The position numbers and the translations under genes were made by a program. 64,000 nt of DNA from Porticoccus sp. W117 (GTDB lineage: Bacteria > Pseudomonadota > Gammaproteobacteria > Pseudomonadales > Porticoccaceae): NCBI RefSeq assembly GCF_030341905.1, contig NZ_JATAAF010000006.1, forward strand, positions 1 through 64,000, in the 5' to 3' direction. The stretch's first letter is position 1, and each line of letters opens with the position of its first letter. Below the pieces are notes generated by a model. The model was not told the DNA's origin and did not search any database. It worked only from the letters and a program-made list of their open reading frames with translations. Below, piece by piece: positions 10,259 to 19,369 of this stretch.

Positions 10259-11146
10259 ATGAGCGATAGCGACAAGCTGCAGCGGTTTATGTTCGACCAC
10301 TGCGACATCCGTGGTGAAATCATCACCCTGGAACAGAGCTACCAGGCGGTTCTGCAAATCAACCAATACCCACAAGCGGTGCAGCACTTGTTGGGAGAGT
10401 TTCTCGCCGCTGCTGGCCTGCTCAGCGCCACTCTCAAGTTCGATGGCGTTATCACCCTGCAAGCTCGCGGCGATGGCCCCTTAAAACTGATCGTGGCGGA
10501 CTGTACCCGCCATCACAACCTGCGTGCCGTGGCCGAGCTGGACGAAGAATCTTACCCAGAATTCGACTTTGACAGCGACCACAGCCTTCGCGAACTGGTT
10601 GGCAACGGGCAACTGGCCATCACCATCGACCCAAGCCGGGGCGAGCGTTACCAGGGCATCGTGCCACTGGAACAACCGACTCTGGCAGGTTGCCTGGAAC
10701 ATTACTTCCGGCAATCGGAACAACTACCTACACGACTCTGGCTAAGCGCCGACAGCCATCGGGCCGGCGGCTTGTTTCTGCAAGCACTGCCCAGGCAAAC
10801 CGCCAGCGACGAACAAAACGAAGAACAGTGGCAGCACCTTACCCAATTGGCGGAGACCATCAGCCCGCAAGAGCAGCTGCAACTGGCTCACCAGAATCAG
10901 CTCTACCGCCTGTTCCATCAAGATAATGTGCGCCTGTTCGACGCTACCGACCTGCAATTTGCTTGCAGCTGCTCACAACAACGCACCGCGCAGATGCTGA
11001 TGAAAATGGGCCGCGATGAACTGCAAAGTATCCTCGCCGAACAAGGCCGGATTGACGTCAACTGCCACTTCTGCAACCAGCAGTACCGCTTTGACGCCAG
11101 CGACATCAACCAGCTATACAGTGGAGAACCACCGACTCTCCACTAG
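10259..11146 (+). CDS. hslO: redox-regulated chaperone Hsp33
   Basis: 295 aa cytosolic holdase chaperone activated by oxidation. The N-terminal domain begins LQRFMFDHCDIRGEIITLEQSY. The C-terminal zinc redox switch is complete: a CSC pair (FACSCSQQ) and a CHFC pair (VNCHFCNQQYRF), i.e. CXC plus CXXC. ATG 10259 matches the family start, although no strong ribosome site precedes it. The TAG stop at 11144-11146 shares its last base with the first base of a 266 bp inverted-repeat element. Confidence 0.93.
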   Translation: MSDSDKLQRFMFDHCDIRGEIITLEQSYQAVLQINQYPQAVQHLLGEFLAAAGLLSATLKFDGVITLQARGDGPLKLIVADCTRHHNLRAVAELDEESYPEFDFDSDHSLRELVGNGQLAITIDPSRGERYQGIVPLEQPTLAGCLEHYFRQSEQLPTRLWLSADSHRAGGLFLQALPRQTASDEQNEEQWQHLTQLAETISPQEQLQLAHQNQLYRLFHQDNVRLFDATDLQFACSCSQQRTAQMLMKMGRDELQSILAEQGRIDVNCHFCNQQYRFDASDINQLYSGEPPTLH

Positions 11147-11411
11147 GGCCTGTTCACACTAATTGAATCGCCACTGTTGTGGCTAAAAAAGCGCCAATCT
11201 AGGCGCGAGGAGAGTGGTTTGGTCATTCCAAATGAGCGACGAGCAACACCGAGTGGCGCTTTTTTAGCCGCAACCCGAAGGGCTGGGGCCATTTTTCCGC
11301 CCAGCTGTGTTATCAGTCGCTTATGTGGAATAACCACACAGCACTCCTTCTGCCTTGCTGGACGAAAAAATAGCTCCCAGCAGTGATGATTCAATTAGTA
11401 TGAACAGGCCC
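11146..11411. mobile_element. 266 bp MITE-like element with 24 bp terminal inverted repeats
   Basis: The left end 11146-11169 (GGGCCTGTTCACACTAATTG...) and right end 11388-11411 are inverted copies matching at 23 of 24 positions. Inside, GGCTAAAAAAGCGCC (11181-11195) and its exact inverse (11255-11269) form a 15 bp stem. GCTGTG and CACAGC close a further hairpin near 11310-11345. No credible coding frame lies inside. It lies between hslO and the pckA leader. The rest of the gap (11412-11573) is the pckA leader, where I see no clear promoter. Confidence 0.75.
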
Positions 11412-11573
11412 TGACCTGCAAAAAACGTCGTCAAGGCCCGTGTAATCTGCGATACTTGGCGTCTTTTTTTCACCCCATTAAGGGAATTGCATGGGGACGA
11501 CGACAGGGGCACCCTGCCGCATCTTGATTTTAACTCTGTTACAGCAACTAAAGACCTGGAAGGATCAACACCA

Positions 11574-13136
11574 ATGACCCAAACAGAAGACTCTGCAGCC
11601 ACCGTGCTAACAGACCCCAGCGCCGCCAAACTTATTGAGCAGGCACTGGTACGCGGTGAAGGCACCCTCTCTGACACCGGCGCCTTTTCTGCCATTACCG
11701 GCAAACGCACTGGCCGCTCACCGGGCGACCGCTTTGTTGTGGAAGAACCCAGCACGGCAGAAGCCATCGACTGGGGCGGCGTAAACCGGCCCTTCCCGCA
11801 AAACAAGTTCGACGCCCTTTGGGACAGAGTCTCCACCTATCTGGCCGAGTGTGACCGCGTTGTGCAACACCTGCACGTTGGCGAAGACCCAGAGCACTAC
11901 CTTCCGGTCAAAGTCTCCACCGAAACCGCCTGGCACGGTTTGTTTGCCAAAAATATGTTCATCAACCCCAGCAAGTTCAACCCCGCTGGCAAAGAGAAAT
12001 GGCACATCCAGCACGCCGCCAATTTTGTCTGCGATCCAGAGCAAGACGGGACCAACTCCGAAGGCTGCGTGATCATCAACTTTGCCCAGCGCAAAGTATT
12101 GCTGGCCGGCATGCGCTACGCCGGTGAAATGAAAAAAGCCATGTTCTCGGTACAGAACTTTCTGTTGCCGGAAAAAGACGTAATGCCCATGCACTGTGCG
12201 GCCAACGTGGGTGAGACCGGCGATGTGTGCCTATTCTTCGGCCTGTCTGGCACTGGTAAAACCACCCTGTCCGCCGACCCGGACCGCTACCTGATCGGCG
12301 ACGACGAGCACGGCTGGGGCAAAGGCTCCGTATTCAACTTTGAAGGTGGCTGCTACGCCAAGACCATTAACCTCAGCAAGAAAAACGAGCCGGTAATCTG
12401 GGACGCCATCCGTTTTGGCGCCATCATCGAAAACGTGGTGCTGTCTGACGACACTCACACTGCCGACTACGACGACACCTCGCTCACCGAAAACGGCCGT
12501 TGCAGCTACCCACTACACCACGTGGAAATGCGCTGCGAAGCCAACCGCGCTGGCGAGCCCAAAAACATCATCTTCCTGACATGTGATGTATCCGGTGTAC
12601 TGCCACCGGTATCCATCCTCTCCAAGGAAGCCGCCGCCTACCACTTCCTCAGCGGTTACACCGCTCGCGTTGGCTCCACCGAGCTGGGCGCAGAAGCGGG
12701 TATCCACCCAGCCTTCTCCACCTGTTTCGGTGCACCCTTTATGCCGCGCCCGGCTGGCGTTTACGCCGAGCTACTGATGAAGCGCGTGGAAGAGTTCGAC
12801 TCCAAAGTTTACCTGGTGAACACCGGCTGGACCGGCGGCGCCGGCGGTGCCAACGGCACCGGCTCCCGCTTCCCCATCCCGGTGACCCGCGGCATTGTTG
12901 CTGCCATCCAGAACGGCGCCCTGGAAAACACCCCCACAGAAACGCTGGATCTGTTTAACCTCACCATCCCAACAGCGATAGTGGGTATCGACAGCAAATA
13001 CCTCAACCCACGCGAAGCCTGGGAAGACAAAGCTGCCTACGACGAGCAGGCCCGTAAACTGGCTGGTTTGTTTGTGGAAAACTTTGCCAAGTTCGATGTT
13101 TCTGACGACATCGTGGCGGCAGGGCCGCAGTTGTAG
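11574..13136 (+). CDS. pckA: ATP-dependent phosphoenolpyruvate carboxykinase
   Basis: 520 aa. It interconverts oxaloacetate + ATP and phosphoenolpyruvate + CO2 + ADP. The kinase P-loop is [26 protein letters not shown], preceded by HCAANVG and followed by the FEGGCYAK block; [10 protein letters not shown] near the N-terminus binds substrate. ATG 11574 has AAGGA upstream and gives the family length; an in-frame ATG at 11487 would add 29 residues of non-family sequence. A strong terminator follows. It usually runs in the gluconeogenic direction, but can carboxylate PEP in succinate-producing anaerobes, which is relevant to the next gene. Confidence 0.96.
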   Translation: MTQTEDSAATVLTDPSAAKLIEQALVRGEGTLSDTGAFSAITGKRTGRSPGDRFVVEEPSTAEAIDWGGVNRPFPQNKFDALWDRVSTYLAECDRVVQHLHVGEDPEHYLPVKVSTETAWHGLFAKNMFINPSKFNPAGKEKWHIQHAANFVCDPEQDGTNSEGCVIINFAQRKVLLAGMRYAGEMKKAMFSVQNFLLPEKDVMPMHCAANVGETGDVCLFFGLSGTGKTTLSADPDRYLIGDDEHGWGKGSVFNFEGGCYAKTINLSKKNEPVIWDAIRFGAIIENVVLSDDTHTADYDDTSLTENGRCSYPLHHVEMRCEANRAGEPKNIIFLTCDVSGVLPPVSILSKEAAAYHFLSGYTARVGSTELGAEAGIHPAFSTCFGAPFMPRPAGVYAELLMKRVEEFDSKVYLVNTGWTGGAGGANGTGSRFPIPVTRGIVAAIQNGALENTPTETLDLFNLTIPTAIVGIDSKYLNPREAWEDKAAYDEQARKLAGLFVENFAKFDVSDDIVAAGPQL

Positions 13137-13162
13137 ATTCAGCTTACTGCTGCACCTAAAAA

Positions 13163-13198
13163 GAGCGCCGCTAATGGATTTAGTGGCGCTCTTTTTTT
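13163..13198 (+). terminator. intrinsic terminator of pckA
   Basis: The stem AGAGCGCCGCTAA pairs with TTTAGTGGCGCTCT and is followed by a run of seven T. Confidence 0.88.
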
Positions 13199-13260
13199 GC
13201 GCACCGATTTATTGCTTCAGGTCAATGGCTTTCCAAGCGTACCTCTTTAGAGTTACCGCC

Positions 13261-13926
13261 ATGAACCAGGCCTTCGACCCAAAACCGCCCCTACCGGACT
13301 ACCTCACCGACTACTACCAGTGGGCCTACACCACCAGCCGCGCGGTAAAATTCTGGGATCGCCCCTGGCTGGTTAACCTGATTCTATGGGGAAACTACCG
13401 CCGCTTGAGCAACGCTGCCTTACAGCACATAGAAGGAAACTGCCTGCAAATTGCCGCCGTCTACGGCGACTTGAGCAAACGTATCAGCGAAAAGCTGGCA
13501 CCTAACCACTCCCTGACTGTCGTGGATATTGCCCCAGTGCAACTGGCCAACCTGGCCCGCAAATGCCCCCATATAAACCTGCACTGCCAAAACAGCAGCC
13601 GCCTACAGTTTGCCGACGATAGCTTTGATACCAGCCTGCTGTTTTTTCTGCTGCACGAACAACCTGCGGATGTTCGCCAAAAAACAATTTCCGAAGCACT
13701 GCGAGTTACACACCCCGGCGGCAAAGTGATTATTGTGGATTACCACAAGCCGAAATGGTGGCATCCATTACGTTGGGTGATGGCTGGGGCTTTTAAATGG
13801 CTGGAGCCGTTTGCGGGGGAGTTTTGGGATAGGCCTTTAGCAAGGCATTTAACAAACAACGCCAAGATAAAAGTCCAGGAAACATTTTTTTCTGAGTTAT
13901 ACGAACTAACGATTATTGAAAACTAA
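13261..13926 (+). CDS. rquA: RquA-like rhodoquinone biosynthesis protein
   Basis: 221 aa, class I SAM-methyltransferase fold. The N-terminus LPDYLTDYYQWAYTTSRAV and the stretch WLVNLILWGNYRRL resemble RquA rather than UbiE/UbiG. The SAM motif I is VYGDLSKR instead of a Gly-rich GXGXG, VDIAPVQLANL gives the acidic ribose-binding position, and SLLFFLLHEQP is, as I remember the family, a hallmark of RquA. RquA converts ubiquinone to rhodoquinone, a low-potential quinone that feeds fumarate reductase. The upstream in-frame ATG at 13072 lies inside pckA and is rejected. The gene follows the pckA terminator, so it should have its own promoter. A different quinone or small-molecule methyltransferase is the alternative. 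Confidence 0.68.
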   Translation: MNQAFDPKPPLPDYLTDYYQWAYTTSRAVKFWDRPWLVNLILWGNYRRLSNAALQHIEGNCLQIAAVYGDLSKRISEKLAPNHSLTVVDIAPVQLANLARKCPHINLHCQNSSRLQFADDSFDTSLLFFLLHEQPADVRQKTISEALRVTHPGGKVIIVDYHKPKWWHPLRWVMAGAFKWLEPFAGEFWDRPLARHLTNNAKIKVQETFFSELYELTIIEN

Positions 13927-14032
13927 AAAATTGAATCGGACAACCTCTTAATCAGCTTACTTGATTTACCAAACTTGAAGAGTAAGATCGGTGTTTAAAA
14001 TCTTTAATATCAGCTCTTAAGAAGGACTGATC

Positions 14033-14485
14033 ATGAAAATCGTATTGGCATTATTCTGTATATCTTTCTGTCAAAACATCTTGGCCTGTAGCTGCCAAGA
14101 ATCGACCTTGGAAAAAAACTATAAAAATGCCGATAAGATATTCTTAGGAGAATTAGCCTCTTCCACTAGAAACCATGAAGGCAAACTCCTTGTCCGGGTA
14201 TTAGAGAGGCTTAAAGGCCACATTCAGGAGGTTGAGTTAGTAGAAACTGGTGATGGGGGTGGAGATTGTGGCCTTGGGGTTGATCCAGATAGCGAGTATT
14301 TAATTTTTGTAGGTGAAGACAACCATGCAAATATCTGCAATGGCTCAACACGGGCTTCATCTGTAGGAATTATTGTTGAGAGATTTACTGATGGAACCGT
14401 ACTTAACGAGGGAGTAGACCCCAATAAAATAAGCCAAGATCACTTAGAGAAAATTAGAAAGCTTTCATCAGTATATAAAAAATAA
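14033..14485 (+). CDS. secreted Cys-rich protein, TIMP/NTR-like, unknown function
   Basis: 150 aa with a signal peptide (KIVLALFCISFCQNILA) and mature start CSCQESTLEKNYKNAD. A Cys-X-Cys at the mature N-terminus followed by a beta-rich domain (ADKIFLGEL, GKLLVRVLERLKG, DSEYLIFVGED, NICNGSTR) resembles the tissue-inhibitor/netrin-like fold found in some bacterial secreted proteins. AAGGACTG precedes the ATG. The gene is clearly AT-richer than its neighbours and ends against the 3' end of rnpB on the other strand, suggesting transfer. Function not known. Confidence 0.7.
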   Translation: MKIVLALFCISFCQNILACSCQESTLEKNYKNADKIFLGELASSTRNHEGKLLVRVLERLKGHIQEVELVETGDGGGDCGLGVDPDSEYLIFVGEDNHANICNGSTRASSVGIIVERFTDGTVLNEGVDPNKISQDHLEKIRKLSSVYKK

Positions 14486-14486
14486 T

Positions 14487-14860
<374 letters not shown>

Positions 14861-14916
14861 GCGCGGATGGTACTACAGCTGCGGGCGGCGAGCTACGGGC
14901 GGCTAGCAGTAAAGCC

Positions 14917-14989
14917 TGTAGGTCGGGCTTTAGCCCGACAAAATACCAAGCGGATACGCTTTACTTGACGGCCTGAAGGCCGACCTACA
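14917..14989. repeat. hairpin repeat, TGTAGGTCGG type
   Basis: TGTAGGTCGGGCTTTAGCCC (14917 onward) pairs with GGCCTGAAGGCCGACCTACA (14970-14989). A related pair forms the core of the rsxA-rsxB repeat (35061-35137). Upstream, 14878-14910 holds permuted words (GCGGGCGGCGAGCTACGGGC) also seen around 20600 and 20790. This stretch lies upstream of rnpB and of the NAD-kinase-like gene; no coding frame is credible here. Confidence 0.75.
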
Positions 14990-15046
14990 TTGCTGTGCGT
15001 GACCCGAATCATCTACACTCGCGCCCACAGAAATCACGAGAAAACC

Positions 15047-16159
15047 ATGTTCAAACTCGGCCTGATTATTAACCCCCTCGCGGGCATTGGCGGCAGTGTG
15101 GCGCTGAAGGGCAGCGACGGTGCTGACACCGTGCGCGAAGCCATAGCCCGCGGCGCGGAGCCCAAGGCCGGGCTGCGCACGTTGCAAGCGTTGGAGCCGC
15201 TGCAAGGGCTGGAGGTAGAGATAATCACCTACCCCGCCGAGATGGGTGCTGATATTGCACGCCAGGCCGGTTTTGATCCCACCGTTATCGGCACCATAGA
15301 CAGCGGCGCTACCACTGCCACCGATACCGAGCGCGCCGCTGTGGAGCTGGCTGCTGAAAATATTGATCTACTGCTGTTTGCCGGTGGCGATGGCACCGCC
15401 CGCAACCTCTGCAATGTGCTCGACGATCAGGTGCCGGTATTGGGCATTCCCGCCGGGGTCAAAATCCACTCCGGCGTTTACGCCCTCACCCCCAAAGCAG
15501 CCGGACAACTGGTGGCGGAGCTGGTTCGTGGTGAGCTGGTGAGTTTGGGCGAACAGGAAGTACGAGACATCGACGAAGACGCCTTTCGTCAGGGCCAGGT
15601 GCGTGCCCGCTACTACGGCGACCTGACCGTGCCCAACGAACACCAGTACATCCAGAGCGTCAAAAACGGCGGCAAAGAAGTGGAAGAACTGGTGCTGGAC
15701 GATATCGCCGCCGACTTTATGGAACAGATGGAAGACGGTGTGCGCTATATCATGGGCTCCGGTACCACCGTGGCCAATATTATGGAACAGCTGGGTTTAG
15801 CCAATACCTTGCTGGGTGTCGACGTGGTAGAGAACGGCCAGTTAATCGCCAGTGATTGCACAGCGCAACAGTTACTGGAACTGACCGACAACCACCCCTG
15901 CCAACTGGTGGTTACTATTATCGGCGGCCAGGGCCATATTATCGGCCGCGGCAATCAGCAGTTAAGCCCAGAGCTACTGCAACGCCTGGGGCGCAATAAT
16001 CTGTATGTCGTTGCCACCAAAACCAAAATCAAAGAGCTGGATGGTAGACCACTGATCGTCGACAGTGGCGATGAGGCAACCAACAAAATGCTCGCCGGGT
16101 TGCTGCCGGTGCACACCGGCTACCACGACTCGATTCTGTATCGGGTGGCGAAGTTTTGA
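15047..16159 (+). CDS. ATP-NAD kinase family protein
   Basis: 370 aa cytosolic protein of the NAD-kinase/diacylglycerol-kinase superfamily, the larger PpnK-like branch (COG3199). The hallmark is LLLFAGGDGTARNLCNVL (GGDG phosphate-donor motif), followed by VLGIPAGVKIHSGVYALTP. The N-terminus LGLIINPLAGIGGSVALKGSD carries the NPxxG motif. It likely phosphorylates NAD or a related nucleotide, but substrate and phosphate donor are not readable. ATG 15047 has ACGAGA upstream; the in-frame start at 14990 lies in repeat sequence. It appears monocistronic. Confidence 0.85.
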   Translation: MFKLGLIINPLAGIGGSVALKGSDGADTVREAIARGAEPKAGLRTLQALEPLQGLEVEIITYPAEMGADIARQAGFDPTVIGTIDSGATTATDTERAAVELAAENIDLLLFAGGDGTARNLCNVLDDQVPVLGIPAGVKIHSGVYALTPKAAGQLVAELVRGELVSLGEQEVRDIDEDAFRQGQVRARYYGDLTVPNEHQYIQSVKNGGKEVEELVLDDIAADFMEQMEDGVRYIMGSGTTVANIMEQLGLANTLLGVDVVENGQLIASDCTAQQLLELTDNHPCQLVVTIIGGQGHIIGRGNQQLSPELLQRLGRNNLYVVATKTKIKELDGRPLIVDSGDEATNKMLAGLLPVHTGYHDSILYRVAKF

Positions 16160-16162
16160 ATC

Positions 16163-16227
16163 GGTTGCGGGTTCCGGGTTTCGCGAAAAGCTCGCTCGGT
16201 CTACTCGTAACCCGTAACACGCAACCC
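16163..16227. repeat. inverted repeat of permuted GGGTT-type words
   Basis: GGTTGCGGGTTCCGGGTTTC (16163 onward) is an imperfect inverse of GTAACCCGTAACACGCAACC at about 16207-16226. It fills the gap between the convergent NAD-kinase-like gene and rsmI. No T-tract is seen. Confidence 0.65.
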
Positions 16228-16231
16228 GAAA

Positions 16232-17074
16232 CTAACTTTGCGCTTTCATCTCCACCGCCAACTTATACAATTCCTTTTTATTACCACCAGTAATCTTCGC
16301 CGCCAGTGTGGACGCCTGCTTTACCGATAGCTCTTGCAGCAACAAGCCCAGAACGCGCTGTTGCTCGTCACTCTTGGCGGCCTGCTCTCTGGGTTCTGCA
16401 CCAGCCACAACCAACACAATCTCACCCCGTTGCTGGTTGCTATCGGCAGCGACAATTTCCACCAGCTCGGCCAACGGTTTGCCATGGAAAGTTTCAAAGG
16501 CTTTGGTGACTTCCCTCGCCAGCACCGCATCCCGGTCATCACCAAATACCGACGCCATATCTTGCAGGCAGTTCAGTACCCGATGGGGCGCTTCATAAAA
16601 CACCATGGTGCGGGTTTCGTTGGCCAATTGTTGCAAGGCTTTGCAACGGCCAGCGCTTTTGGCAGGCAAGAAGCCTTCAAAAGTAAAGCGGTCAGTGGGC
16701 AAACCGGCAGCGCTCAGGGCAGCGACGGCGGCGCAGGGACCAGGGATCGGTGATACGGCAATGCCCTCCTGACGAGCCTGACGAACAATGCGATAACCAG
16801 GGTCAGAGATCAGCGGCGTGCCCGCGTCGGATACCAGCGCCACCGTTTTGCCATCGCGCAGCGCCTGCAACAGGCCATCCACCCGGGCGCCGCCACTGTG
16901 ATCGTGGTAGGCCACCAGCGGTTTGTCGATGCCCAGATGGTCCAGCAAACGACGGCTGTGGCGGGTATCTTCCGCCGCCACCATATCCGCCGATTGAAGC
17001 GCCTCTATGCCACGGGGTACCATATCCCCCAAATTGCCAATTGGCGTCGCTACTACGTACAGTTCACCTGCCAT
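16232..17074 (-). CDS. rsmI: 16S rRNA 2'-O-ribose C1402 methyltransferase RsmI
   Basis: 280 aa SAM-dependent tetrapyrrole-methylase-fold enzyme that methylates the ribose of C1402 in 16S rRNA. Diagnostic blocks: LYVVATPIGNLGDMVPRGIE, VAAEDTRHSRRLLDHLGI, LVSDAGTPLISDPGYRIV and IPGPCAAVAALSAAGL. Its start lies only 11 bases from the divergent lpoA start, so each promoter must sit inside the other gene's first codons or the two must overlap. Confidence 0.95.
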   Translation of the reverse strand: MAGELYVVATPIGNLGDMVPRGIEALQSADMVAAEDTRHSRRLLDHLGIDKPLVAYHDHSGGARVDGLLQALRDGKTVALVSDAGTPLISDPGYRIVRQARQEGIAVSPIPGPCAAVAALSAAGLPTDRFTFEGFLPAKSAGRCKALQQLANETRTMVFYEAPHRVLNCLQDMASVFGDDRDAVLAREVTKAFETFHGKPLAELVEIVAADSNQQRGEIVLVVAGAEPREQAAKSDEQQRVLGLLLQELSVKQASTLAAKITGGNKKELYKLAVEMKAQS

Positions 17075-17085
17075 TGAAGGTTTCC

Positions 17086-18939
17086 ATGAGGTTACGATTT
17101 ACCCGCGCTTTTTGTCGCACTCGCCTGACTGTTATCGCCCTGTCCAGCATACTGGCCAGTGGCTGCCTGTCCCCCAAACCGAGTGGCCCAGAATACACAA
17201 CCGGGCAAGCTCAAGTACAGCGCGCTAACGAATTGCTGCAACGGGCAGCCGGTGCCAATTCCACCCAGCGTCAGGCATTACTACTGGATGCCGCCCACCT
17301 GTTGTACAACGCCGAAAATTACAGCGGCGCAACGCGGGTATTGCAGCAAGTAGAGCAAGACAGGCTCACCTTGCATCCCTTGGCGCGCTACAGTTTATTA
17401 AGTGCCGAACTGGCATTGCAGGAAGACAACTTTTTTGTCGCCCGCCACCACCTCACTCACCCGGCACTGGAACGCATGTGGCGTGATCTGCCTGTGGAAT
17501 TGCGCCAACGTTGGCACCGCCACCGGGCCACGGTGTTTGCCATTCTCGGCGAAGAACAGCGCAGCATTAAAGAATACGTGGCGCTGAGCAGCAGCATCGA
17601 TGATGGTGATGAAATCAGTAAAATCCACCAGCAATTGTGGCAACTGCTCACCCGCATTCCACAGCTGGATTTGCAAAAACTGGTCAACAGTGAAAAGCAG
17701 CAAGTGTTGAAAGGCTGGTACCAGCTGGCGCAAATCAGCCGCAGTAATCAGGGCAATATCGAAGGCTTGCAACAGGCCATCGATCGCTGGCAGAACAACT
17801 GGGCCTGGCACCCCGGCGCGCTCTACCCGCCGGCGGGCCTCGACGATATCCGCGCCATTGCCAATCGCCTGCCACGGCAACTGGCCCTACTATTGCCCAT
17901 GAGCAGCGGCAAACTGGCCAATGCCGGCCAGACTATCCGCGACGGCTTTATGGCAGCTTATTACCAGGTATTGGAACAGGGCCACCAGCCGCCGGTGATT
18001 CAGCTGTACGACACCGCTGCCGACCCGGACATCGAAGCCGTTTACCGCCAGGCGGTAAACGATGGCGCTGAGATGGTGATCGGCCCGCTGGCGAGAGAGA
18101 GTGTCGACCAGCTTAACGCCATCGGCGACTTGCCTGTGCCAACCGTATCACTCACCTACCTGCAAGATGCCGAAGTTCCGGTGGCCAACCAACTGCTGCA
18201 ATTCGGATTATCAGCCCCCAACGAAGCCCGCCAGGTGGCAGACCGAGCCTGGCTGGAAGGCCACCGCCGCGCCCTGGCGATTGTTCCCGACAGCGCTTTG
18301 GGGCAGCGCACCCTGGCAGCTTTCCAGCAACAGTGGGAAAGCCATGGCGGCGAGCTGGTGCAAATTCTTAACTACCAGCGGGGACAGGTGGACTTCAAGG
18401 CAGCGGTGAAAAAAGCCCTGCTGATTGACCAAAGCCAACAGCGCAGCAATCGGTTGGCCAACGTGCTTGGCAAACGCCTGAAATCAGAACCCCTGCACCG
18501 GCGCAACGACCTGGACATGGTATTTCTGTTCTCATTCCCCGAAGAAGGCCGTCAGGTGAAGCCCATGCTGGACTTCTTTCACGCCGACGATCTGCCGGTT
18601 TACGCCACCTCTCAAATTTACGATGGCAAACCCCAGGCCAGCAAAGACCGCGACCTGGACGGCGTGCGCTTCGCCGCCATGCCCTGGGCACTGCCCGGCA
18701 CCATCGCCGAGAGCATGATCCCCAAGGCCAACTTTGTCGCCAACTTTTTCGCCCTTGGCCTGGACGCCTACAAAATTCACCAGGCGGCGCTGCAAATGCA
18801 ACTGCTGCCGGAAACCCAACTGTTTGGCAGTACCGGTTCGCTGAGCCTGGACAACAACCAGGTGATCAGACGCCAGCCCTGGGCGGAATTTCGCGGCGGC
18901 AAGGTGCGTCGCGCACGGCTGCCGGATCAAACTCAATAA
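17086..18939 (+). CDS. lpoA: outer-membrane lipoprotein LpoA, activator of PBP1a
   Basis: 617 aa. Signal peptide with lipobox around LSSILASGC, an N-terminal helical TPR-like half (AHLLYNAENYSGATRVLQQV; ALQEDNFFVARHHL), then a periplasmic-binding-protein-like LppC half beginning at QLALLLPMSSGKLANAGQTI. LpoA reaches through the wall to stimulate PBP1a transpeptidation; the partner PBP1a gene is in this same window at 5461. ATG 17086 is chosen because longer starts overlap rsmI. It begins the run lpoA-yraN-diaA-dolP, with gaps of 21, 37 and 63 bases. Confidence 0.92.
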   Translation: MRLRFTRAFCRTRLTVIALSSILASGCLSPKPSGPEYTTGQAQVQRANELLQRAAGANSTQRQALLLDAAHLLYNAENYSGATRVLQQVEQDRLTLHPLARYSLLSAELALQEDNFFVARHHLTHPALERMWRDLPVELRQRWHRHRATVFAILGEEQRSIKEYVALSSSIDDGDEISKIHQQLWQLLTRIPQLDLQKLVNSEKQQVLKGWYQLAQISRSNQGNIEGLQQAIDRWQNNWAWHPGALYPPAGLDDIRAIANRLPRQLALLLPMSSGKLANAGQTIRDGFMAAYYQVLEQGHQPPVIQLYDTAADPDIEAVYRQAVNDGAEMVIGPLARESVDQLNAIGDLPVPTVSLTYLQDAEVPVANQLLQFGLSAPNEARQVADRAWLEGHRRALAIVPDSALGQRTLAAFQQQWESHGGELVQILNYQRGQVDFKAAVKKALLIDQSQQRSNRLANVLGKRLKSEPLHRRNDLDMVFLFSFPEEGRQVKPMLDFFHADDLPVYATSQIYDGKPQASKDRDLDGVRFAAMPWALPGTIAESMIPKANFVANFFALGLDAYKIHQAALQMQLLPETQLFGSTGSLSLDNNQVIRRQPWAEFRGGKVRRARLPDQTQ

Positions 18940-18960
18940 AGGCACACTGGAAGCAAAACC

Positions 18961-19332
18961 ATGGACGGGGACAAAGCCGAGCAATTGGCCCGCCGACACT
19001 TAAAAAAGGCCGGCCTGACAATCATCGAGTGCAACTACCGCTGTCGCCGGGGCGAAATTGATATTATCGCCCGCGACGGCGACAGTCTGGTTTTTGTTGA
19101 GGTGCGCTACCGTCGTCAAAACAGTTTCGGCAGCGCCGCTGACAGCATCAACCAGCGCAAGCAAGCACGTATTACCACTGCCGCACTCAGTTACCTGCAG
19201 CGGCACCAATTGGGTGAAACACTCCCCTGCCGATTTGATACCATATGCATCGCCCCGAACCCGGCCAACGGCCTGTGGCGGCAGGCTTACCATATCGACT
19301 GGCTGCGCAATGCCTTTCAGGCAAACCAGTAA
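18961..19332 (+). CDS. yraN: YraN family endonuclease-like protein (UPF0102)
   Basis: 123 aa. It has the restriction-endonuclease-like core RGEIDIIARDGDSLVFVEVRYR (E/D ... E-V-K-type pattern, here with R in place of the usual K) and QARITTAALSYL. Family function is not established. Position between lpoA and diaA is the conserved one. Confidence 0.9.
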   Translation: MDGDKAEQLARRHLKKAGLTIIECNYRCRRGEIDIIARDGDSLVFVEVRYRRQNSFGSAADSINQRKQARITTAALSYLQRHQLGETLPCRFDTICIAPNPANGLWRQAYHIDWLRNAFQANQ

Positions 19333-19369
19333 ACCCTAACAAGAACTGACAGGCCACCACACGGAACTC

